DNA from: JBBQKF01 sp038326615
Lineage (GTDB): Bacteria > Bacillota > Clostridia > Saccharofermentanales > UBA5734
Length of the DNA stretch: 27,397 nucleotides
Reading direction: 5' to 3'
Assembly: GCA_038326615.1 (NCBI GenBank)
Contig: JBBQKF010000037.1
Span: 1 to 27,397 of the forward strand
Shown in pieces: positions 5,895-12,588 of this stretch; within the stretch, counting starts at the first letter, position 1; each line of letters begins with the position of its first letter. The position numbers and the translations under genes are program-made. The notes under the pieces were generated by a model. The model did no database searches, had not been told where the DNA came from, and saw only the letters and a list, made by a program, of their open reading frames with translations.

Positions 5895-8112
5895 TAGTAA
5901 TAAAATAATAATAAACGCTACGGTGGACAACATAATCTATCGAAATGATAGAAATGGGTACACTGTATGTGAGATGCAAGGAGAAAGCGAAGATTTTGTT
6001 GCTGTAGGAACATTGCCTTTTGTTCAAGTTGGAGAATCTCTTGAAATTTCTGGCATTTTTAATCTTCATCCAGATTATGGACATCAGTTTCAGATAGAAA
6101 AATACGTAAAAAAATCTTTTACATCATTAGAATCAATTGAAAAGTATCTATCATCTGGTTTGCTAAAAGGGATTGGAGCTAAAATTGCAAAGAAAATAGT
6201 TAAAAAGTTCGGACTTGATACAATTGAAATTATTAAATGCAATCCAGATAGACTAACTGAAATAAAGGGAATAAACAGCGAAAAGGCAGAAATGTTTGCA
6301 ATGACTCTTTTGAAAGAAGAAAGTAGTCAGGACCTTGTGATGTTTCTATCTTCCTTTGATATCTCATCTTCAACTATTGCAAAAATACAAGAGCACTTTG
6401 GTGAAAATGCATTAACAAGAATTAAAGAAAATCCCTATTCTTTGTTGAGAAATGGAATTGGAATACGCTTTCAAAAAGCGGACCAAATTGCTTTTTCATT
6501 TGGATGGGATTCCTCATCTATTATCAGAATCCAAAGCGCAATTCTATCAGTATTGACAACTGCACTTGTTAATGGAAACACATATATTAATCCTTTCTTT
6601 TTAATTAAAGAAGCATCATATCTGATTTCCCAAAACATTTCTACAGACGAAGAAAATGTTATCAAAATTTTTAATCATCCCCAAATTATTTTTGAAAAAG
6701 AAAACAATATTGTTTCACTTAAAATGGCATATCTTGCTGAAAAGGAAATTGCAAAATCTCTTATCAAAAGAGTGAAAGGTACTAATAGAAGAGATGATCT
6801 AATTTCTATTGGTGATGACGTAAAAAAACTTTGTGATAATGAATCTGTTTTGTTTGATGATGTGCAAGTGAGATCAGCGTGTCAATGTTTGGTAAATCCT
6901 GTAACGGTTATAACCGGTGGACCTGGAACTGGTAAAACAACAATAATTAGAGTTTTATGTAAATATATGACGCAAAAAGGAAGAAAAGTCTTATTGGCGG
7001 CTCCTACAGGAAGAGCTGCAAAAAGAATGAAAGATACAACGAAATATGACGCGAAAACAATTCACAGACTTCTTGAACTTCAATATCGATCTGATGTTGA
7101 TGATTATAACCTGGTTTTTGCAAGAGACAAAGACAATCCATTAGAAGCTGATTTACTAATTATCGATGAAGTTTCTATGTTGGATTTATTTTTAATGCGG
7201 CATCTACTTGAAGCTGTTCCAAAAGATTGTACTCTTGTGTTTGTTGGTGACTCAAATCAGTTACCGTCAGTAGGCGCTGGAAATGTACTTAAAGACATTA
7301 TAAATTCTGGCGAAATTCCTGTTGTTGAGTTAAAAAAGGTTTATAGACAAGAAAAGGGTAGCTTAATTGTTCAAAACTCCCATCTTATTCTTGAAGGAAA
7401 ATATCCTATCTTTGACCAGACATTAACCAGTGAATGTATGTTTATTTCAAAAAACAATGATAATGATAAAGCCCAATCTGTTGTTTCGCTATGTACTAAC
7501 ATATTAAAGAATACATATGGGGCGGATCCTGTAAGGGATGTTCAGATTCTGACACCGACCCGAAAAGGCGTTTGTGGCACAAAAGATCTTAACATTATGC
7601 TTAGCCAGGCATTAAATTTTAGAAATGAGACAGAAACCAAAAGCAATCATGATTTGTTTTCTTCTTTTAAACCAAATGATAAAGTTATGCAAACAAGAAA
7701 CGACTATGAATTAAAGTGGATTTCTATAAATGATAGTACAATTTCAGGAACCGGAATATTTAATGGTGATATGGGATTTATTATTTCAGTAATTCCCGAA
7801 AAGGAAATTCTTAAAGTTCTTTTTGATGACGAAAGGGTTGTTGAATATAATCGGGCTAATATAGAAGAGCTTGAACTTGCATATGTTGTTACTGTTCATA
7901 AAAGTCAAGGTAGTGAATATCCTATTGTTGTACTTGTTCTTCCACAAGCACCAGATATACTTATGACCAGAAACCTATTATATACAGCCATTTCACGTGC
8001 TAAAGAAAAATTATTTATAATTACTGAAAAATCAATTCTTCTTAAAATGATACGAAACATTACAATAGCCAGTCGTAATACATTGCTCGAGCGATTTCTT
8101 TGCGAAAATTAG
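5881..8112 (+). CDS. recD2: ATP-dependent RecD2-type DNA helicase
   Basis: About 743 residues. RecD2 is a 5'-3' superfamily 1B helicase found in bacteria without RecBC and acts in repair and replication-fork maintenance. The N-terminal domain opens with NATVDNIIYRNDRNGYTV, an OB-like element typical of RecD2. Helix-hairpin-helix repeats follow (GLLKGIGAKIAKKIVKKFG and a second near NPYSLL). The helicase core has Walker A GGPGTGKTT (about 345), Walker B LLIIDEVSMLD (about 427), GDSNQLPSVG, VYRQ, HKSQGSEYP and the final YTAISRAKEKL. The exact start is unclear: ATG at 5881 or 5866, both inside the end of metK and neither with a strong ribosome binding site, so translation is probably coupled to metK. 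Control by the metK riboswitch would follow unless an internal promoter exists. Function is confident, start is not. Confidence 0.92.
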   Translation: MQECDSNKIIINATVDNIIYRNDRNGYTVCEMQGESEDFVAVGTLPFVQVGESLEISGIFNLHPDYGHQFQIEKYVKKSFTSLESIEKYLSSGLLKGIGAKIAKKIVKKFGLDTIEIIKCNPDRLTEIKGINSEKAEMFAMTLLKEESSQDLVMFLSSFDISSSTIAKIQEHFGENALTRIKENPYSLLRNGIGIRFQKADQIAFSFGWDSSSIIRIQSAILSVLTTALVNGNTYINPFFLIKEASYLISQNISTDEENVIKIFNHPQIIFEKENNIVSLKMAYLAEKEIAKSLIKRVKGTNRRDDLISIGDDVKKLCDNESVLFDDVQVRSACQCLVNPVTVITGGPGTGKTTIIRVLCKYMTQKGRKVLLAAPTGRAAKRMKDTTKYDAKTIHRLLELQYRSDVDDYNLVFARDKDNPLEADLLIIDEVSMLDLFLMRHLLEAVPKDCTLVFVGDSNQLPSVGAGNVLKDIINSGEIPVVELKKVYRQEKGSLIVQNSHLILEGKYPIFDQTLTSECMFISKNNDNDKAQSVVSLCTNILKNTYGADPVRDVQILTPTRKGVCGTKDLNIMLSQALNFRNETETKSNHDLFSSFKPNDKVMQTRNDYELKWISINDSTISGTGIFNGDMGFIISVIPEKEILKVLFDDERVVEYNRANIEELELAYVVTVHKSQGSEYPIVVLVLPQAPDILMTRNLLYTAISRAKEKLFIITEKSILLKMIRNITIASRNTLLERFLCEN

Positions 8113-8466
8113 AATTTACCATAGCCTTAGTCTTACCCTTAGCCTCACCCGCCTTAGTCTTAGTCTTAGTCTTAGTCTTAGTCTTAGTCTTAGCGCTGTT
8201 TTTAGCGTTGGCATAAGTTTCAACATTTTATAGAAATTCTAAATGTTTGTAATAGCGTTTTATGTTTAATAGGAATATATTTTTTGTTTATGCAATTTCT
8301 TTAAAATAATAATTTTCACATTTTTGAAACAAATTGTTTCTGACCATTAAATTTTCACGAAAATCTAGTATGCATTTAACATAGCTAGATTAATGCAGGG
8401 AGAATTCTTGCTACATGAGGTTAAAATTCCTTGTAAAAATAAAAAACTGAACACGGAGCGCGGAGT
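8113..8466 (+). other. 354-nt non-coding spacer between recD2 and comF
   Basis: No open reading frame of note. From the left it holds degenerate TTAGTC/TTAGCC-like hexamers (8124-8152) and the regular hexamer array (8153-8193). A small hairpin CGCT-GTTTTT-AGCG (about 8194-8207) may be a vestigial terminator. An AT-rich stretch follows, then an inverted repeat ATCTAGTATG (8363-8372) / CATAGCTAGAT (8380-8390), with one extra base, about 75 nt before the comF start. The inverted repeat could be an operator or hairpin. No clear promoter was identified. Confidence 0.6.
8153..8193 (+). repeat. Hexanucleotide tandem repeat (CTTAGT), 6.8 copies
   Basis: CTTAGT is repeated without error for 41 nt. 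Just upstream (8124-8152) are interrupted, diverged copies (CTTAGT, CTTACC, CTTAGC and CTCACC in sequence), so the tract looks like an older degenerate array with a recently expanded perfect block. It is outside any gene, so a length change would not shift a reading frame. Confidence 0.95.
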
Positions 8467-9282
8467 ATGAATTTTAATTTTGAATTCCCTTATTCAGGTA
8501 ATATGAAAATAATTAACAGTAAGTTAGCGCTTTCAATATACAATGTTGCTTTGATTTTAAAAGAACTGGTTTTTCCACCGGTGTGTTCATTTTGCGGAAG
8601 ACAGTTAAACAAAAAATATGTAATTGATGCTACCTGCAAGTCGTGTCTTGCCAAAATACCTTTAAGAGATAGCAACAGCAGGAAGATAAAGTGCCTTGAA
8701 GAAAGAAAAGAAAATTCTCTTGTTTATAGAAAAATGTTTAATATAGATGTAATCGTTTGTTGCTATTATGATGACATGATTCGAAAAGCAATTATTGCAA
8801 TGAAATTCTACGATGCTGCATATATGAAAGAATCATTTGGAAGTATAATTGCTTTTGTTATTATAAATTCAGGAGAAGTCTATGATGCAATAATTCCAGT
8901 ACCTTTGCATGAAAATAGAATGAAAGAAAGAGGTTACAATCAGGCAGAACTTATTGCTCGTAAAGCATCATCTGCCACTGGTATACCTGTAATAAAAAAT
9001 TGCCTTATACGAAGTAGAAACACAAAGAGGCAAAGCGAAATGGCACATTGTGTGGAGAGATCACAAAATATGCAAAATGCATTTATATGTGTTTGCCCAG
9101 AAAAACTAGAGGGGAAAAGATTGTTGATTCTCGATGACATACTGACATCAGGTGAAACTTTGATTTCTGCTGCTAAAGCAATAAATAGTAGTATAGAAAA
9201 ATATAAAATTGAAATTGAAGGGGAGCATATCTCAAATTCAACGAATATAACCGCGATAACTCTTGCATGTGGTAGAAAATAA
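8467..9282 (+). CDS. comF: ComF-family amidophosphoribosyltransferase-like protein
   Basis: This 271-residue protein belongs to the ComF/ComFC family, implicated in DNA uptake during competence and built on a type I phosphoribosyltransferase fold. Near the N-terminus is a four-Cys zinc knuckle (C40, C43, C57, C60; PPVCSFCGR and CKSC). The middle has the family pattern IIPVPLHENRMKERGYNQAELIA, and the PRPP-binding loop LLILDDILTSGETL lies at about 219-232. The length is slightly above usual because of about 30 extra N-terminal residues; a start at the internal ATG 8503 is possible. The ATG at 8467 has GGAG 9 nt upstream. No other competence gene is adjacent. A structured RNA follows immediately, an association known for comFC loci. 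The biochemical substrate of the family is not settled. Confidence 0.9.
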   Translation: MNFNFEFPYSGNMKIINSKLALSIYNVALILKELVFPPVCSFCGRQLNKKYVIDATCKSCLAKIPLRDSNSRKIKCLEERKENSLVYRKMFNIDVIVCCYYDDMIRKAIIAMKFYDAAYMKESFGSIIAFVIINSGEVYDAIIPVPLHENRMKERGYNQAELIARKASSATGIPVIKNCLIRSRNTKRQSEMAHCVERSQNMQNAFICVCPEKLEGKRLLILDDILTSGETLISAAKAINSSIEKYKIEIEGEHISNSTNITAITLACGRK

Positions 9283-9389
9283 AAAGCATCCGACAAAAAT
9301 TGTAAGACGCCTGTTTTGATTACATTTCAGATAAATAATTATTTACAATGAATACTATTATAACACAAAAAATAAAATAAAAATAGAGT

Positions 9390-9417
9390 TTGATTTTTTC
9401 AATTTAATGAGTATAAT
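9390..9417 (+). promoter_or_regulatory. Promoter of the structured RNA after comF
   Basis: TTGATT (9390-9395) and TATAAT (9412-9417) are separated by 16 nt. The expected start, near 9423-9425, coincides with the first base of the terminal stem of the RNA. That supports an independently transcribed RNA rather than part of the comF message. Confidence 0.75.
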
Positions 9418-9422
9418 AAGGC

Positions 9423-9597
9423 TAACTGAAATGTACGTTAGACCTTTTAATTGAACCTACAGACAAAAACAGGGAGCTCGGGTCGATGTGGATACGACCG
9501 TTTAGCGTTTGCTATGTTGGTAAGAGACCACCGCAGGGCACCCACCTTGCACATGCAGGGTGTCAATTGATCGGACGACGGCATTTTGGTTATTTTT
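9423..9597 (+). ncRNA. Structured non-coding RNA, probable raiA-motif RNA
   Basis: A GC-richer island in an AT-rich spacer with a consensus promoter. The ends pair: TAACTGAAATG (9423-9433) with CATTTTGGTTA (9582-9592), 11 bp including two G-U pairs, followed by a T-rich tail. Inside are GGTCG/CGACC (9481-9485 with 9495-9499), TAGC-GTTT-GCTA (9503-9514), TGGT/ACCA (9518-9521 with 9527-9530) and a 7-bp stem GGCACCC/GGGTGTC (9537-9543 with 9558-9564). No plausible protein is encoded. The raiA-motif RNA of Clostridia and Actinobacteria, a roughly 200-nt highly structured RNA linked to sporulation and aggregation in Clostridium, is known to sit beside comFC or raiA genes. The location right after comF is the main reason for this call. 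A 6S RNA is the main alternative. Existence of a structured RNA is confident; the family name is moderately so. Confidence 0.7.
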
Positions 9598-10177
9598 ATT
9601 CTTTTTCCAGAAGAAAAGTTGCTTCCATATCCGCAGTGGATAAAACAAATGCTAGAGGAAACTGCTTGAAAGCATCACTTACAAGTTTTACCTCATCTGT
9701 ACTAGTGAACCCCATATGATATCTTATTGCAAAAGCTTCTTCATGGGTTAGACGCATGAAGTTATTTATCATGTACACAGATTTCTCCCCGTGTCCGTAA
9801 GGAAATTTATCCTGATATTCATATGTAGGAACGCTTTGCCAGACACCATTAGCATCCTTTACATTCCTTTTTCCTGATTTGTAGATATTTATTTTACAAA
9901 AATCGTGCAACAGAGAAACTACAGCAATACTTTCATCAGAAAAACTCAAGTTATAAATTTCTTTAACCCTCGCTCTTCCTAAATAATCTCTCATACATTC
10001 ATAAACATTAAGACTATGTTCAACAAGTCCCCCTTCGAATGATCCATGAAATCTTGTGCTTGCAGGAGCGGTGAAAAAATCACATGAATTTGATTGCATG
10101 TATGCCAACAGTTTATCAGCACCGTCTCTTTTTATCGTTTTAGTAAAAAGTTCAATGAATTCTTCTTTTTTAGTCAT
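9596..10177 (-). CDS. HD-domain phosphohydrolase-like protein
   Basis: This 193-residue HD-superfamily metal-dependent hydrolase has a clear metal set: H54 (GGLVEHS), H91-D92 (VSLLHDFCK), H129 (GHGEKS), H154 (IRYHMGF) and D183 (LSTADME). The HD family includes nucleotide phosphohydrolases and phosphodiesterases; the substrate of this one cannot be read from sequence. The ATG is preceded by AAAGGA at a normal distance on the minus strand. It is a single gene, convergent with the structured RNA: its stop codon lies within the T-rich 3' tail of that RNA. Similar small HD proteins occur both as chromosomal singletons and in phage, but nothing around it looks phage-derived. Confidence 0.8.
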   Translation of the reverse strand: MTKKEEFIELFTKTIKRDGADKLLAYMQSNSCDFFTAPASTRFHGSFEGGLVEHSLNVYECMRDYLGRARVKEIYNLSFSDESIAVVSLLHDFCKINIYKSGKRNVKDANGVWQSVPTYEYQDKFPYGHGEKSVYMINNFMRLTHEEAFAIRYHMGFTSTDEVKLVSDAFKQFPLAFVLSTADMEATFLLEKE

Positions 10178-10545
10178 GAAATGTTATCCTTTCCAAACAA
10201 AACTTTTAAATATTACTTAAATAAATGTTTAAAAATCACAAACTGTTTTTGAATATTTATTAGTATAAATCAAAATATCAAAAAATACCATATATGTTTG
10301 ATTTATTATTAATACAAAAAGGAACATAAACCAACAAAAATCGACATAATCTTACTGAAACCTATAAAATCCCACATAAACAAACATAAATCCAAAAAGC
10401 CACAAAAACACACAGAATATTATAAAACCCGCGAAAAGATATAAATTGATGAAAACTAAGGTTTGTATACTGGTATGGATATGTGATAAAATGTAAGAAG
10501 ATTCTTTTTATAAAATTCAAATATTATTAAAGAGGAGATATAAAT
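10178..10545. other. 368-nt AT-rich spacer with a G-poor, C/A-biased tract
   Basis: A divergent intergenic region between the HD gene (-) and the aldo/keto reductase gene (+). About 10320-10435 is nearly devoid of G on the plus strand and carries repeated ACATAAA-like words (about 10324, 10374, 10384), suggesting a decayed low-complexity repeat. Near 10464-10495 a TTGTAT followed by TGTGATAAAAT is a possible promoter for the reductase gene. Nothing codes for protein. Confidence 0.5.
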
Positions 10546-11415
10546 ATGAAAAGTCTTGAGAAGATTAAACTTGGTAAAACTAATCTTGATATAAGCAGAG
10601 TTGTATATGGTGGCATTGTTTCAATGAATGAACAGCAGGTAGATAGTGACAGATATGTTTCATTTGCTATCGATAGGGGAGTTAATTATTTTGATGTAGC
10701 GCCGGCTTATGGTGATGCGCAACTGAAGCTTGGAAATTCTTTAAGATCGTATCGTCAGGATGTAATTCTTGCGTGCAAGACAGGTGAAAGACTTGAATCT
10801 AAAGCAATTTTGCAGATAAAAGAATCACTTGAATTATTGCATACTGATTATTTTGATGTTTTTCAACTTCATGCACTCACAACAGAAGAAGATGTTGACA
10901 TAGCATTTTCAAAAGACGGTGTTATGAATTATCTGATTAAAGCAAAACAAGAAGGAATGATAAGGCATATAGGGTTTTCTGCACATAATGAAGCTATAGC
11001 ACAGAAAGCATTAAAGCTTTACGATTTTGAAACTATTCTATTTCCATTCAATTGGGCATTAGGTAATCACAAAGGAATGGGGAATTCCTTAATTATTGAT
11101 GCAAAAGAGAAAAACACGGGAATTTTAGCTCTTAAATCTCTTGCTTTAAGGCCTTGGGAAGAAAAAGATGATAAGCAATTCTCTAAATGCTGGTACAAAC
11201 CAATTCCTCTTGATACTAACAAGGATCTTGCTATTGCAGCACTTAAATACACTCTATCATTAGGTGTTCACACAATTGTACCGCCTGGGCACATCGAATA
11301 CCTTGAATTTGTAATTGACAATTTATCTGATTGTATTTCTAATCAATTTAGCACGGAGAATCAACAGTTAATTGATGAGCAATTGAGTGGTCATATTGAT
11401 AAGTTTATATTTTGA
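10546..11415 (+). CDS. Aldo/keto reductase
   Basis: This 289-residue NAD(P)H-dependent oxidoreductase of the aldo/keto reductase superfamily is a TIM barrel. The catalytic tetrad is visible: D50 and Y55 in FDVAPAYGD, K78 in ILACKTGER and H109 in DVFQLHAL. The spacing and the opening KLGKTNLDISRVVYGG match the YhdN/YdbC-type bacterial branch that reduces aldehydes and ketones. The C-terminal part has the cofactor-binding helix region after ALKYTLSLGVHTIVPPG. A Fe-S extension seen in some clostridial members is absent. AGAGGAGA lies just before the ATG. It is a single gene with a possible promoter about 55 nt upstream of the start. The physiological substrate is unknown. Confidence 0.9.
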   Translation: MKSLEKIKLGKTNLDISRVVYGGIVSMNEQQVDSDRYVSFAIDRGVNYFDVAPAYGDAQLKLGNSLRSYRQDVILACKTGERLESKAILQIKESLELLHTDYFDVFQLHALTTEEDVDIAFSKDGVMNYLIKAKQEGMIRHIGFSAHNEAIAQKALKLYDFETILFPFNWALGNHKGMGNSLIIDAKEKNTGILALKSLALRPWEEKDDKQFSKCWYKPIPLDTNKDLAIAALKYTLSLGVHTIVPPGHIEYLEFVIDNLSDCISNQFSTENQQLIDEQLSGHIDKFIF

Positions 11416-11465
11416 TTCCACATACTAAATAAACATTTTGAAATATTGAAATTGTAACATTTGTA

Positions 11466-11494
11466 TTCTATCTAAATGCTTAATCTGTTATAAT
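11466..11494 (+). promoter_or_regulatory. Possible extended -10 promoter for cysE
   Basis: TGTTATAAT places a perfect TATAAT at 11489-11494 with an extended TG. The -35 candidate TTCTAT (11466-11471, 17-nt spacing) is weak. The leader to cysE would be about 95 nt, with no T-box-like element seen. Confidence 0.45.
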
Positions 11495-11594
11495 TCTCAT
11501 AGCTGTTTGTTTATTTCAATGCATTTCACTTTATTTAGTTTTTAATTCGTTGATTTAGCTGGACAATGGACATTAATATTGTTGGGAGATAAAT

Positions 11595-12323
11595 ATGGGA
11601 CTAATCAGTGATGCAAAATCAATTGCAAAACGAGATCCTGCCGCACGGGGCGTTATAGGCGTAATTTTACTTTATCCAGGATTTCATGCTTTGGTTTATT
11701 ATCGCATTTCGCATGCATTTTACAAAATCCATCTTTTTTTTATTGCAAGACTTGTATCTCAGACCGGCAGATTTTTTACTGGAATTGAAATCCACCCTGG
11801 AGCAAAAATAGGAACTGGACTTTTCATTGACCATGGGATGGGAGTTGTTATTGGTGAGACCGCTAAGGTTGGGAATGATTGTACGTTATATCATGGATGT
11901 ACATTAGGTGGCACTGGTAAAGATAAAGGTAAACGTCATCCTACTCTAGGGAATAATGTGCTTGTTGGCGCAGGCGCTAAAATTCTTGGCCCTTTTAAAG
12001 TCGGAGATAATTCCATGATTGGAGCAAACGCAGTCGTTTTAAATGAAGTGCCTGAAGGATCAACTGTTGTTGGTGTGCCAGGTCATGTTATAAAAAAGAA
12101 ATCTTCAGATCGTGGCATCAGGTCAATGGATCTTGATCAAACGAATACCCCTGACCCAGTTTCAATTGAACTATGCAAGGTTTTACACAGAATAGCAAAA
12201 ATCGAAAAAGAGCTTGGACTTAAAACATCTGCAAACGAAGCTGAATCTTCAGAAGCTGATTTTAATCCAGATTCTTTTTCAAAAATCTGTAATGAAGAGG
12301 CACTTACGAAATCCAAAGAATAA
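11595..12323 (+). CDS. cysE: Serine O-acetyltransferase
   Basis: This 242-residue enzyme acetylates L-serine from acetyl-CoA, the first step of cysteine synthesis. It has the short bacterial form: an N-terminal helical part (KRDPAARGVIGVILLYPGFHALVYYRISH), then a left-handed beta helix of hexapeptide repeats (about residues 70-175). The catalytic and acetyl-CoA motifs are HPGAKIGTGLFIDHG, VVIGETAKVG, YHGCTLGGTG and GVPGHVI. The C-terminal tail (about 180-242) is acidic and Ser-rich, somewhat longer than in B. subtilis. GGGAG lies 7 nt before the ATG. The neighbour cysS uses the product, cysteine, for tRNA charging; the cysE-cysS order is a known Firmicutes arrangement. An array of 16-bp repeats separates the two here. 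Confidence 0.95.
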   Translation: MGLISDAKSIAKRDPAARGVIGVILLYPGFHALVYYRISHAFYKIHLFFIARLVSQTGRFFTGIEIHPGAKIGTGLFIDHGMGVVIGETAKVGNDCTLYHGCTLGGTGKDKGKRHPTLGNNVLVGAGAKILGPFKVGDNSMIGANAVVLNEVPEGSTVVGVPGHVIKKKSSDRGIRSMDLDQTNTPDPVSIELCKVLHRIAKIEKELGLKTSANEAESSEADFNPDSFSKICNEEALTKSKE

Positions 12324-12356
12324 GAATGAAAATTAATTTAAAATAATTATAGAACC

Positions 12357-12484
12357 ATAATAACAGCAAACTAAAATAACAGCAAACTAAAATAACAGCA
12401 AACTAAAATAACAGTAAACCATAATAACAGCAAACTAAAATAACAGTAAACCATAATAACAGTAAACCATAATAACAACAAACT
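12357..12484 (+). repeat. 16-bp tandem repeat array, 8 units plus a decayed ninth
   Basis: Eight 16-nt units run without indels from 12357; a ninth (12485-12500) is recognisable but diverged. Taking the unit frame from the AG of the conserved ACAG, two variants occur, AGCAAACTAAAATAAC (A) and AGTAAACCATAATAAC (B), in the order A A A B A B B and then a diverged unit. The three variable positions change together. There are no coding features; the array fills most of the cysE-cysS spacer. Confidence 0.95.
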
Positions 12485-12588
12485 GAAATTAATATAAACT
12501 AAAACAGATGTAATAATAATATTTAATTCATAATAACTATATGATTAAAATAGATTTTAATAAATCAACTTACTGCTGGAGGTTGTCA

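Noticed and set aside
9423..9597. 6S RNA as the identity of the structured RNA
   Set aside because: Size and terminal stem allow it, but the comF neighbourhood fits the raiA motif better. It is kept only as the main alternative because I could not run a covariance model.
9486..9719. Plus-strand open reading frame of 77 codons
   Set aside because: It overlaps the structured RNA and the HD gene on the other strand, has no ribosome binding site and encodes no recognisable protein.
11495..11594. T-box leader for cysE-cysS
   Set aside because: Cysteine T-boxes are common here in Bacillota, but the leader is short and has no T-box AGGGTGG-type sequence, specifier stem or terminator.
12357..12500. 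CRISPR array
   Set aside because: Units are contiguous 16-mers without unique spacers, and no cas genes are present.
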